Source: CBDBZL01 sp965213545 (GTDB taxonomy: Bacteria > Pseudomonadota > Alphaproteobacteria > Sphingomonadales > Sphingomonadaceae). Taken from it: a DNA stretch of 64,000 bases. Both the position numbers and the translations under genes were made by a program. Below are positions 50,737 to 60,026 of this stretch, in pieces. Under the pieces are notes generated by a model, which saw only the letters and a program-made list of their open reading frames with translations, had not been told where the DNA came from and made no database searches. The DNA is taken from positions 372,001 to 436,000 of the forward strand of contig CBDBZL010000001.1 of the NCBI GenBank assembly GCA_965213545.1, read 5' to 3'. The first letter of the stretch is position 1; each line of letters starts with the position of its first letter.

Positions 50737-51471
50737 TCAGTTCGGCGCGTCCGCCTGATCGGGCGCGCTGCACGGATCGATCTCGTCCGGCTCCGGACGC
50801 GGACCAGCAGCTTCGAACTGGGCGAAATAGCCCGCGATCTCCGGTTTACGCACAAATTCGGTAAGGCGGAAGCCCACCGCGTCGAATTCGCAGAAAAGCA
50901 GCTGCGGGTCGATGCCGTGCTGGTCGGTCGGCCGGTCGGTATCGACCACGATCACCCTGCCGCCATTCTTCAGCGCGGGGTACATCCGCCACAAGAAGGC
51001 ATAGGGCTCGGCCACTTCGTGATACATGTGGACCAGGAATATCCGGTCGAAGCTGGCCGGCGGCAGGCGCGGGTCGTCCTCGGCACCAAGCGCGATCGAG
51101 ACATTGTCGAGCCGCTCGCGCTCCACCCTGCTGCCGAGCCGGCGCAGCGCATCCTCGTCGATATCCTGCGCCAGCACCCGGCCCTCATGACCCACCCGGT
51201 CGGCCAGCCGTACGGTATAATACCCCTCGCCCGCGCCGATATCGGCCACCGTCATGCCTGGGCGGATCTCGGCCAGGTCCATCACCCGTTGCGCCTCGCT
51301 GCGGTCGTCGCGGATTTCCTCGGTGGAAAAGGCGTTGCTGCCGATGTCAGACACCGGACGATAGGGGCTCGGAAACTCTAGCGCGCTGGATGAGCGGGCT
51401 TGATCCTGCGCTGCATCGCACGCACTGGCGGACAACAGCATGAGGCCAATCAACGCGGGGCGCAATATCAC
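50737..51471 (-). CDS. exported class-I methyltransferase-fold protein
   Basis: A 244-residue protein. The N-terminus (LRPALIGLMLLSASAC) is a signal peptide ending in a possible lipobox with Cys18. The mature part is a class-I SAM-methyltransferase fold: glycine motif I VADIGAGEGYYT near residue 87, acidic motif II (AQDIDED) and a C-terminal beta-hairpin. An exported methyltransferase is unexpected because SAM is cytosolic; the annotated start could be wrong, but ATG at 51469-51471 is the natural one and the hydrophobic segment is well formed. Confidence 0.78.
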   Translation of the reverse strand: MILRPALIGLMLLSASACDAAQDQARSSSALEFPSPYRPVSDIGSNAFSTEEIRDDRSEAQRVMDLAEIRPGMTVADIGAGEGYYTVRLADRVGHEGRVLAQDIDEDALRRLGSRVERERLDNVSIALGAEDDPRLPPASFDRIFLVHMYHEVAEPYAFLWRMYPALKNGGRVIVVDTDRPTDQHGIDPQLLFCEFDAVGFRLTEFVRKPEIAGYFAQFEAAGPRPEPDEIDPCSAPDQADAPN

Positions 51472-51552
51472 CTACGCACAGCCCAGCCGCGGCGAGCGCG
51501 AAGGCGTGAATTGTCCGGACACCGCCGTCCTTCTCCAGCCGGGCTGCTCATC

Positions 51553-52680
51553 TCAATCGACATCCTCGACCTCCAGCGCCTCGCCCGTCACTCGCTGGGC
51601 AAGCGCGGCGGCAATAAAGGCGTCGAGCTCGCCATCGAGCACGTCGCTGGGCGCGGTGGACGTGACCCCGGTGCGCAGGTCCTTGACCAGCTGGTAGGGC
51701 TGCAGCACGTAGGAGCGGATCTGGTGCCCCCAGCCGATCTCGGTCTTTTCCTGGTATTCGCCCGCCGCCACCGCCTCACGCATGGCCATCTCGCGCTCGT
51801 AGAGACGCGCCTTGAGCATGTTCATCGCGGTGGCGCGGTTCTTGTGCTGCGAACGGTCGTTCTGGCTGGCAACCACGATGCCGGTGGGAAGATGGGTGAT
51901 CCGCACCGCGGAATCGGTGGTGTTGATATGCTGCCCGCCCGCCCCGCTGGCCCGGTAGGTGTCGATCCTCAAGTCCCCCTCATTGACCTCGATCTCGATA
52001 TTGTCGTCGATAACCGGATACACCCAAACGCTGCTGAACGAGGTGTGGCGCCTGGCTGAACTGTCATAGGGGCTGATCCGCACCAGCCGGTGAACACCGC
52101 TCTCGGTCTTGGCATAGCCATAGGCGTTCTCGCCCTTGATGAGCAGCGTCGCCGATTTGATCCCCGCCTGCTCGCCGGCCTGATATTCCACCGTCTCCAC
52201 CTTGAACCCGCGCCGCTCGGCCCAGCGGGCATACATCCGCAGCAGCATTTCGGCCCAGTCCTGGCTCTCGGTGCCCCCTGCTCCGGCATGGATCTCGACA
52301 TAGCTGTCATTGGCGTCCACCTCGCCTGCGAGCAGCGCCTGGACCTTGTCCGCATCGGCGCGTTCGGCCAACTTGTGAAGGCTGGCCAGCCCCTCGGCGA
52401 CCACCGCCTCGTCGCCTTCCGCCTCGCCCAGTTCGATGAACTCGACCGCGTCGGCCTGTTCGGCGCCGATCTCGTTGACCGTGCCGATCGCGCTTTCCAA
52501 CCGCCGGCGCTCGCGCATCACTTCCTCGGCCGCCTTGGCATCGTCCCACAATCCGGGGTCCTCGACACGGGCGTTCAGTTCGTCGAGCCGGCGCACCGCA
52601 CGCTCCCAGTCGAGCGAGCGCCGCACCAACGCCAGCGCCGCCTCGATCCGTTCGATATAGGCCTGCCCTTCGGCACGCAT
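51553..52680 (-). CDS. prfB: peptide chain release factor 2
   Basis: A 375-residue class-I release factor terminating at UGA and UAA codons. The GGQ loop is GAGGQHINTTDSAV, and the stop-codon recognition tripeptide reads SPY (RISPYDSSARRHTSF) rather than the enterobacterial SPF. The gene is a single continuous frame, so the programmed +1 frameshift that controls prfB in many bacteria is absent. ATG at 52678-52680. It lies downstream of the PBP1A gene on the same strand. Confidence 0.96.
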   Translation of the reverse strand: MRAEGQAYIERIEAALALVRRSLDWERAVRRLDELNARVEDPGLWDDAKAAEEVMRERRRLESAIGTVNEIGAEQADAVEFIELGEAEGDEAVVAEGLASLHKLAERADADKVQALLAGEVDANDSYVEIHAGAGGTESQDWAEMLLRMYARWAERRGFKVETVEYQAGEQAGIKSATLLIKGENAYGYAKTESGVHRLVRISPYDSSARRHTSFSSVWVYPVIDDNIEIEVNEGDLRIDTYRASGAGGQHINTTDSAVRITHLPTGIVVASQNDRSQHKNRATAMNMLKARLYEREMAMREAVAAGEYQEKTEIGWGHQIRSYVLQPYQLVKDLRTGVTSTAPSDVLDGELDAFIAAALAQRVTGEALEVEDVD

Positions 52681-52845
52681 GGATCAGCTCTCCGTCACAG
52701 TGCCCAGCGCGGCACCCGTCAAAGCGCTGCGTCTAGCGAAGCGCGTGCGCAAGGGGAAGCATGAGCGCGGACCATGCAAAGCCCCGGCCCTCCGCGCTGG
52801 GTCTAGAAATCAAGTGGGGCCGACAAACAAGGTGGGGCCGACCGA

Positions 52846-55386
52846 TCAATAAAGGCCGCCTTGTTCCTCGACGAAATCATTGCGCTGCCCCTCGCTGGCA
52901 CGTCGCGCGGTTGTCGAGGCCTGCCCCGCCCGCTCCGCACGCCGCAACTGGGCGAGGATATATTCGCGCATCTGCCCCACCTCGTCGCGGCGCTGGCGAC
53001 GGGGCGGCTCGGTATCGGGCTTGAACGCTTCCCAGATCACCGGCGAGAGCGGCTCTTCGCTGGGCCAGGCATCGAACACGCGGCGCCCGGTACGCCGGTC
53101 CACGCGCACCATGCGCACGCCTTCGGGCGCGAGGAACGGGCGATCCACCCACCGCTCGCGCGATTGCTCGACCAGTTCCTTGAAGATGGGCGCGGCGGTG
53201 TTTCCGCCCTGGATCCAGCCTCCCAGATTGCGCGGCTGATCGAAGCCCAGATAGACCCCGGCGACCAGATCGGGCGATCCGCCAACGAACCAGGCGTTGG
53301 TCGGTCCCGAGGAAGTGCCGGTCTTGCCGAACAGAGTAAGGTCGAGATCACGCAGTCTGGTCGCGGTGCCGCGCTGGACCACGCCCTCGAGCATGTGGAT
53401 CACCTGATAGGCGGTCCGGGCGTCCATCACCTGCCGCCCGCGCGGACCGAAGCGCGGCATGCGCGCACCATCCCACTCGGCCATGTTGCACCCTGTACAT
53501 TCGCGCCCGTCGGCGCGCCAGATCACCTTGCCGCTGCGGTCCTGCACATAGTCGATGACGCTGGGCACATTCATCCGCCCGTGATTGACCAGCGCCGAAT
53601 AGGCATTGACCATCTTGAGCACGGTGGTGTCGCCCGCGCCCAATGCATAGGCGGGATATTGCTCGTAATCGCCGATCGCCAGGTCGGAGAAGGTCTTAGT
53701 GACCTGGTCCATGCCCGCATCCATGGCGATATGGATGGTCATCAGGTTCTTCGACTGCTCGAGCCCGTAGCGCATCGGATATTCGCCGCCACCGCGCGAG
53801 CCGCCGAAATTGGTGAAGCATTTCTCACCCAGATTGGCGCCCTGGTAATAGCAGAACTGGCGATCGGGGACGAGCGTTGCCGGGGTCATCCCGTGCTCGA
53901 GGCCGGCGGCATAGACGAAGGGCTTGATGGTCGAGCCGGGCTGGCGCAGCGCCTGCGTCGCCCGGTTAAAATCGCCCAGGCGCGGATCGAACCCGCCCTG
54001 CATCGCCAGCACGCGGCCGGTATTGGGGTTTTGGACCACCAATCCGCCCGAGACGTCGGGGACGCTGCGCACCCGCCAGCCCTTAGCGGCGGGCGAGGCA
54101 GCGATGACATCGCCCGCCTTCAGCGCATCGGGCAGGCCCGAAAGTGGCTCTTCCGCACCATCGGCAAAGCCGATCCGCGCATCGGACCCGGTCCGCGTGG
54201 TCACCACGCCCACCCGCCAGTCGCGGTAGTTGATCGAAATGTAGGAGCTGGCCAGCTGCCCCTGCCACGAGCCGTCATCCAGGTCGATCGTGGCAATCGG
54301 ACCGGTCCATCCGCGATCCCCATGGTAGCGCAGCAGGCCCTGACGCAACGCGGTCTGCGCGGCGCCTTGCAGTTCGGTGTCGAGCGAGGTGCGCACCCAC
54401 AACCCGCCGGCATATACCGAATGCGGCCCATCCTCCGCCTGCTCGCCGAACCGCGCGATCAGCTGGCGACGCACCTCCTCCAGGAAATAGCCCGCATCTG
54501 CCGAGCGCGTCTCTCCGCGCTGCGCCACCAGTCCGAGCGGCTGGCGTTGCGCCGCCGCCATCTCGGCCTCGTCGATATGGTCGTTATCCGCCATTTCGGC
54601 CAGGATCCAGTTGCGCCGCTCGATCGCCTGATCGAAGTTCTGCGGCCGACTATAGCGCTCGGGCGCCTGCGGCAACGTGGCCAGATACGCCATCTCGTGC
54701 AGCGCCAGATCACCGACATCCTTGTCGAAATAGGCGCGCGCCGCCGCCTGAACGCCATAGGACCGGCGCCCGAGCGGGATTTCGTTCAGATAGAGCGTGA
54801 TGATCTCGCGCTTGGACAGCACATCCTCGATCCGCCGTGCAAGGATGATCTCCTTCAGCTTGCGGGTAACCGAATATTCGTTGCCGACGAGGATGTTCTT
54901 GGCGACCTGCTGGGTGATGGTGGAGCCGCCCACCGCCCGCTCGTCCGAGCCCAGCTTGCTGACATAGTCGATCACCGCCCCGGTGAAGCCGCCCAGATCA
55001 ACACCGCCATGCGTCCAGAAGGTCTTGTCCTCGGCCGAGGTATAGGCGTTGATCAGCTGCGGCGGCAGATCCTTGAACTGAAGCTGCACGCGGCGCTCGC
55101 GGGCGTAGGTATGGACGATGTCGCCATCGATCCCGCGCACCACGGTGGGCAGCGGCGGCTCGTAATCGACGAGCATCTCGGCATCGGGCAGGTTGCGCGC
55201 CAGCAACACCCAGCCGACCACGAGGCCGATCAGCGCCAGCACGGCGAGCACCGTGCCCCAGCGCAGCCAGCGGTGCCGCGCGAAGCTGGACCCGATCCCG
55301 GCGAATGCGCCCCCGGCGGCGCGGCGGGCACGGATGGCAAAGGGATCGGCGGCGGAATCGACGACGGGATCGGTGGAAACGCTCAT
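52846..55386 (-). CDS. mrcA: penicillin-binding protein 1A (bifunctional peptidoglycan synthase)
   Basis: An 846-residue class-A PBP. A cytosolic head and one membrane helix (about residues 40-62) precede the glycosyltransferase domain with its catalytic Glu in SAEDKTFWTHGGVD and QVAKNILVGNEYSVTRKLKE. An OB-like domain follows. The transpeptidase domain has the active-site STIK in RQPGSTIKPF, an SxN-type element near YSALVNHG, and KTGTSSGPTNAWF. It polymerises and crosslinks peptidoglycan in the periplasm. ATG at 55384-55386 is chosen; longer extensions run into the rne leader. Confidence 0.95.
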   Translation of the reverse strand: MSVSTDPVVDSAADPFAIRARRAAGGAFAGIGSSFARHRWLRWGTVLAVLALIGLVVGWVLLARNLPDAEMLVDYEPPLPTVVRGIDGDIVHTYARERRVQLQFKDLPPQLINAYTSAEDKTFWTHGGVDLGGFTGAVIDYVSKLGSDERAVGGSTITQQVAKNILVGNEYSVTRKLKEIILARRIEDVLSKREIITLYLNEIPLGRRSYGVQAAARAYFDKDVGDLALHEMAYLATLPQAPERYSRPQNFDQAIERRNWILAEMADNDHIDEAEMAAAQRQPLGLVAQRGETRSADAGYFLEEVRRQLIARFGEQAEDGPHSVYAGGLWVRTSLDTELQGAAQTALRQGLLRYHGDRGWTGPIATIDLDDGSWQGQLASSYISINYRDWRVGVVTTRTGSDARIGFADGAEEPLSGLPDALKAGDVIAASPAAKGWRVRSVPDVSGGLVVQNPNTGRVLAMQGGFDPRLGDFNRATQALRQPGSTIKPFVYAAGLEHGMTPATLVPDRQFCYYQGANLGEKCFTNFGGSRGGGEYPMRYGLEQSKNLMTIHIAMDAGMDQVTKTFSDLAIGDYEQYPAYALGAGDTTVLKMVNAYSALVNHGRMNVPSVIDYVQDRSGKVIWRADGRECTGCNMAEWDGARMPRFGPRGRQVMDARTAYQVIHMLEGVVQRGTATRLRDLDLTLFGKTGTSSGPTNAWFVGGSPDLVAGVYLGFDQPRNLGGWIQGGNTAAPIFKELVEQSRERWVDRPFLAPEGVRMVRVDRRTGRRVFDAWPSEEPLSPVIWEAFKPDTEPPRRQRRDEVGQMREYILAQLRRAERAGQASTTARRASEGQRNDFVEEQGGLY

Positions 55387-55943
55387 TGCCCTCTCCCCTA
55401 GCACGGGCCCCGTGCCGACTGCCAGACCGATCATCGTCTTTGCACGAAGCGGGTGGGGCGCTGCTGTTGGTCGGCGCCGATGACAATGGTTCCAGGTCAG
55501 CTTGGGGAAGTCGATTGCATTGCCAATTCGCTCGATGGACGGTGTCACCACGCAACATGGTTGCGGCAGCTTGCCGCCGATGCTAGCAAGCGCGCCGCCT
55601 CGCCTTGTTTCCCATAGGCGCGGGCAAAACCGCGGCCCGGCACCCTGCCCGCCGACGGTTCTTCGACAGGTTGATGCCCCGATGCCAAGCCAGAGTCCCA
55701 TCGTCGAGCCGCAATCCCCTTGGGGACGCGCGGCCGAGGGGACGGCTCTCGCGCAGCGCTTTGCTCTGCGCCTTGGCACGGCGGCAATAACAATCGGCGC
55801 CGCTGCCCCATTGGCGGGCAGTGCGCGTCATTCCTTCGCCCGTCCGGTCGGCCTCGTGCCGCAGGCGGGCATATCACAAACACAACGGCATGGCCGGAAA
55901 CCCGGCAACCCCGGCTCCGCGAGCCATGCCCGGAGAAATATTC
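55387..55943. other. 557-bp gap between mrcA and rne
   Basis: This divergent spacer holds no ORF with recognisable family features or believable codon use on either strand. It must contain the promoters of mrcA and rne and probably a long rne leader. GGAG at 55932-55935 is the likely rne ribosome site. In related genomes an N-acetylmuramoyl-L-alanine amidase gene often lies between rne and the PBP gene; none was found here. Confidence 0.6.
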
Positions 55944-58900
55944 ATGGCCACCCGTATGTTGATCGACGCGCGCCACCCGGAAGAGACCCGAGTGGCGGTG
56001 CTGGCAGGAAACCGCATTGAGGAATTCGATTTCGAATCTGCCGAACACAAGCAGATCAAGGGCAATATTTATCTGGCCAAGGTCACCCGGGTAGAGCCAT
56101 CGCTACAGGCCGCGTTCGTCGATTTCGGCGGCGGGCGGCACGGGTTCCTCGCATTCGGTGAGATCCACCCCGACTACTACCAGATCCCCGCCGCCGACCG
56201 CGCTGCCCTGCTCGCCGAGGACCAGGCCGCCGCCGATGAGGAGGCCGCGCTGCGCGAGCAGGAGGATGACGAAGGGAGCTCCCCGGGCCGCGACTACTCG
56301 GACGAGGAGGACGAGGACGAGGACGATCAGGCCGATGGGTTGGTCGAGATCGACACCAGCGAAAAGGACGAGGTCTCGGTCATCGAGGACGGGCGCCTTG
56401 AGGATGACGGGGACAGCGACGAGGACGACGATAGCGGCGAAGACGATGATGCCGACCCGTCCGAGGACGGCGACGACGAACTGGGCGATGACGACGACGG
56501 GACGGACGCGTCGGGCGATGATCGCGGCGGGCGTGGCGGACGGCGGCGCGGACGCCGTCAAGGGCGGGGTCAGAACGGGGGTCGGTCGGGCGGTGACCGG
56601 AACGAGGGCGGCGACAACGGCAATTCGGACAACCGTGGACGTGGCAACGGTGGCCAGGGTGGCGGCAGCCGGGCCAAGGAGATCGACGATGTGCGCGCGC
56701 GCCGCCAGGCGCTCCGCCGTCGCTACAAGATCCAGGACGTCATCCAGCGCCGCCAGGTGCTGCTGGTCCAGGTGGTCAAGGAGGAGCGCGGCAACAAGGG
56801 CGCCGCGCTGACCACCTATCTCAGCCTTGCCGGCCGCTATTGCGTGCTGATGCCCAATTCCACGTCTGGTGGCGGGATCAGCCGCAAGATCTCGGGCGGA
56901 CAGGATCGCAAGCGCTTGAAGCAGATCGTCGATGATCTGGCTCTGCCGCGCTCGATGGGCTTGATCGTGCGCACCGCCGGGCTGGAGCGCAACAAGACCG
57001 AGATCAAGCGCGATTTCGACTATCTCGCCCGGCTGTGGGACGAGATCCGCGAACAGACGCTGGCTTCCAGCGCACCATCCGTCATCCATTCGGACAACGA
57101 CCTCATCAAGCGCGCCATCCGCGACATCTACACGCGCGAGATCGAGGAGGTGGTGGTCGAGGGACCCGAGGGCTTCCGCGCCGCCAAGGAGTTCATGAAG
57201 CTCTTAATGCCCAGCCACGCGCGCCGGGTGAAGCAATATGCCGATCCGGTGCCGCTGTTTCAGCGCTACGGCGCGGAAGACCAGCTTTCGGCGATGTACG
57301 AGCCCGTCGTTCAGCTCAAGTCGGGCGGCTATCTGGTGATCAACCCGACAGAAGCGCTGGTCTCGATCGACATCAACTCGGGCCGGTCGACCCGCGAGCA
57401 CGGGATCGAGCAGACCGCGCTCTCCACCAACCTGGAAGCGGCGCGCGAGATCGCCCGCCAGCTGCGGCTGCGCGACATGGCCGGGCTGGTGGTGATCGAC
57501 TTCATCGACATGGAGCAGAACTCATCCAACCGGAAGGTGGAGAAGGCGGTCAAGGAAGCGCTCAAGAACGACCGGGCGCGCATCCAGGTCGGCCGGATCT
57601 CGGGCTTCGGCCTGATGGAGATGAGCCGCCAGCGCCTCAGGACCGGCGTGCTCGAGGCGTCCACCCGGCAATGCCCGCATTGTGACGGCACGGGTCTGGT
57701 GCGCACCGCCTCTTCCGCCGGGCTGGCGGCGCTGCGCCTGATCGAGGATGAGGCGGCCAAGGGCAAGGGCTCGCTCATCACGCTCTATGCTTCGCGCGAG
57801 GCGGCGATCTATCTGCTCAACGCCAAGCGCGCCGATCTGGCCGAGATCGAGGCGCGCTATCATGTCGCGGTGGAAGTGGTCCCGGACGGCGAGAACGAGG
57901 GCGCCAAGATGCGCATCGCCTCCAGCGGACCCAGGCCGCTCGAGGCCCCGCGCTTCGAGATGCTCGCCGAGGACGAGGACGACGAACCCGCCGATATCGC
58001 CGAGGATGAGGACGAGGACGACGAGGAGAGCGCGGCCGACCAAGGCGGCGGCGACGAGGACCGGCAGGGCTCCGGTCAATCCCGGCGCACTCGCGAGCAC
58101 TCCGAGGACGACGAGGGCGGCGATGGCGAACGCAAGAAGCGCCGCCGCCGCCGCCGTGGAGGCCGCGGCCGCAACCGGAGCCGCGACAACGAAGGCGATA
58201 GCGCGGGCGACGGGGACGGCGGGGACGGCGATGCCCGTGACGAGCAGTCCGGTTCGCGGAATGAACCTGACGATGACCAGGCGAGCAGCGATGCGTCTGC
58301 TGCACCGGCCGAACAGGGCGGCGATGCCACCGGCGATGGGGATGAGGCAAAACCCGCGCGCCGGCGCCGCTCGAGCCGACGCCGCGAACCCGTAGCCGAT
58401 GCGGCTACACGGGCGGACGCCGATACGCCTGGGGAGGCCGACACGCAGGGCGAGGCACAGGCGGAAGCCAAATCCGATGAACAGGGCGATCAGCCGCCGC
58501 CGCCCCGCCCACGTCGACGCAAAGCCGCAGCCCGGTCGTCGGGCACCGATGAAGCCGCGTCGGATGCGGCCGGCCAGAACGAAGCTGGCCAAGCGGGCGA
58601 GCAGGATCCGACGAGCGCGACGAGCGATGAGCAGCAATCCGCGCCGGCCAAACCACGCGGCCGCCGGCGCAAGTCCGAAGCGGACTCGGACGAGGCAAGC
58701 TCCGAGCAAACCGAACCCGCGCCTTCGCCGGCAAAGCGCCCGAGCAAGCCCGCTCCTGCGCGGCGCGGCCGGGCCAAGGCGGACCCTGCGGACGAGGATG
58801 CAAGCGCAGACAGTACGTCCAAGAGTGCCGCTTCTGCGTCCAAACGTCGGCCGAAGGAGCAGGCGATGGTGAGCGAACCGGCCGGGTCCGCATCCGACGA

Positions 58901-58988
58901 CCGCACTTCATCCGCGAGCGACGGTGGCGATGGCGATGATGCCGCACCCCCGCGACGTGGCTGGTGGCAGCGCACCTTCGGCGCATGA
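55944..58988 (+). CDS. rne: ribonuclease E
   Basis: A 1014-residue endoribonuclease and degradosome scaffold. The S1 domain is split: residues 35-80 (IYLAKVTRVEPSLQAAFVDF) and about 258-300 (KEERGNKGAALTTYLSLAGR) flank an insertion of roughly 175 residues that is Asp/Glu-rich (98-193) and then Arg/Gly-rich (194-243). The catalytic core has the DFIDME metal site, and the Zn-link CPHCDGTG lies near residue 576. The last 350 residues are disordered, alternating acidic and basic, ending PPRRGWWQRTFGA. ATG at 55944 follows GGAG by 8 bases. Such proteins in alphaproteobacteria form RNA-decay condensates. Confidence 0.96.
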   Translation: MATRMLIDARHPEETRVAVLAGNRIEEFDFESAEHKQIKGNIYLAKVTRVEPSLQAAFVDFGGGRHGFLAFGEIHPDYYQIPAADRAALLAEDQAAADEEAALREQEDDEGSSPGRDYSDEEDEDEDDQADGLVEIDTSEKDEVSVIEDGRLEDDGDSDEDDDSGEDDDADPSEDGDDELGDDDDGTDASGDDRGGRGGRRRGRRQGRGQNGGRSGGDRNEGGDNGNSDNRGRGNGGQGGGSRAKEIDDVRARRQALRRRYKIQDVIQRRQVLLVQVVKEERGNKGAALTTYLSLAGRYCVLMPNSTSGGGISRKISGGQDRKRLKQIVDDLALPRSMGLIVRTAGLERNKTEIKRDFDYLARLWDEIREQTLASSAPSVIHSDNDLIKRAIRDIYTREIEEVVVEGPEGFRAAKEFMKLLMPSHARRVKQYADPVPLFQRYGAEDQLSAMYEPVVQLKSGGYLVINPTEALVSIDINSGRSTREHGIEQTALSTNLEAAREIARQLRLRDMAGLVVIDFIDMEQNSSNRKVEKAVKEALKNDRARIQVGRISGFGLMEMSRQRLRTGVLEASTRQCPHCDGTGLVRTASSAGLAALRLIEDEAAKGKGSLITLYASREAAIYLLNAKRADLAEIEARYHVAVEVVPDGENEGAKMRIASSGPRPLEAPRFEMLAEDEDDEPADIAEDEDEDDEESAADQGGGDEDRQGSGQSRRTREHSEDDEGGDGERKKRRRRRRGGRGRNRSRDNEGDSAGDGDGGDGDARDEQSGSRNEPDDDQASSDASAAPAEQGGDATGDGDEAKPARRRRSSRRREPVADAATRADADTPGEADTQGEAQAEAKSDEQGDQPPPPRPRRRKAAARSSGTDEAASDAAGQNEAGQAGEQDPTSATSDEQQSAPAKPRGRRRKSEADSDEASSEQTEPAPSPAKRPSKPAPARRGRAKADPADEDASADSTSKSAASASKRRPKEQAMVSEPAGSASDDRTSSASDGGDGDDAAPPRRGWWQRTFGA

Positions 58989-59127
58989 TCCTCGACCCTA
59001 GGCAGGAACTGGCAAAGCGACGTCACCCAGCCGTGCTGGCTAAGTAGCAATGGGCACAGTCTCACACACAGCGTTGGTCGCCCCGCATCTGTCCCGGGAC
59101 GGCCACCTGCGGCCCGAGACCGCGCCA

Positions 59128-59862
59128 TCAATACGGCAGGCGTTCCCCGTCCCACGAGACCAGCTCGCCGCTGCGTTCGGGTGTCAATGTGTCGATCACC
59201 GCCAGCAGGTTCTCGGCCGTCCGGCGCGGTTCGCTCAGCTGACCTTCCGGCAGGTTGCGCTGGAACGGGCGTGACAAGGCGGTGTCGACCGTGCCCGGAT
59301 GCAGCGCCACCGCCACCGCCTGGCGATGCGTGCGCGCCAGTTCGATGGCGATGGTCTTTATTGCCATATTGAGCGCCGCCTTGCTCATGCGGTAGGAATG
59401 CCAGCCGCCGATCCGGTTGTCGCCGATCGAGCCCACCTTGGCGGACAGGGCCGCGAAGATGCTTCGCTGGTCGCGCGCAAACAGTGGCAGCATGTGCTTG
59501 GCGATGAGCGCCGGCCCGATGGTGTTGATGCCGAACATCCGGGCCATGGTCTCCGGATCGAGCATGCGCAGGCCGCGCTCGGGGCCGGCGCCGCCGGGCA
59601 GCGTGAGCACGCCGGTCGCCACGATCACCAGCGAGGGCGGATCGCCCGCCATCCCGGCAGCGGCGGCGGCGATGCTGGCCTCATCGGCAAGGTCGAACCG
59701 GAAATCCGTGATCCCCGGTCCCGCCGGTCCGCTCCCCGAGCGCGATCCCGCCGCTACCCGCACCCCGCGCTCCGCCAGCGCCGCGCACAGCGCGCCGCCG
59801 ATCCCGCCGGAAGCCCCGAACACCGCCGCGCTGCCGCCACTATCGCCGCCGCCGTTTGCCAT
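59128..59862 (-). CDS. short-chain dehydrogenase/reductase (CsgA-like)
   Basis: A 244-residue classical SDR. The NAD(P)-binding motif is AAVFGASGGIGGAL near residues 12-25. The catalytic Ser is in FAALSAKVGSIGDN and the Tyr-Lys pair in WHSYRMSKAALNM. The short spacing and GDNRIGGWHSYRMSK segment resemble the C-factor/CsgA subgroup. Substrate unknown. It converges with rne (139-bp gap) and diverges from sdhB. Confidence 0.9.
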   Translation of the reverse strand: MANGGGDSGGSAAVFGASGGIGGALCAALAERGVRVAAGSRSGSGPAGPGITDFRFDLADEASIAAAAAGMAGDPPSLVIVATGVLTLPGGAGPERGLRMLDPETMARMFGINTIGPALIAKHMLPLFARDQRSIFAALSAKVGSIGDNRIGGWHSYRMSKAALNMAIKTIAIELARTHRQAVAVALHPGTVDTALSRPFQRNLPEGQLSEPRRTAENLLAVIDTLTPERSGELVSWDGERLPY

Positions 59863-59954
59863 TGTCCACCCGCTCCCCGATCTACCGTGCTCGTTTCGCC
59901 TGCCGGCAACTTGGCCCTAGCGAACATCGCACGACATCTGCACCGCGGACCTTG

Positions 59955-59976
59955 GCCCGCGCTTGTGTGCGCGGGC
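59955..59976. other. inverted repeat upstream of sdhB
   Basis: GCCCGCGC-TTGTGT-GCGCGGGC forms a perfect 8-bp stem with a 6-nt loop. It lies in the 164-bp gap between the SDR start and sdhB and lacks a T tract in either direction. It could be an operator or a leader hairpin. Confidence 0.45.
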
Positions 59977-60026
59977 ATCATCGCTAGATAGACCTGCGAC
60001 GCAACGAACGGGAAACTTGTCGGAAC

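Noticed and set aside
56270..56520. Repetitive GAC/GAG tract in rne as a DNA repeat element
   Set aside because: It is coding low complexity (Asp/Glu-rich insertion) rather than an independent repeat.
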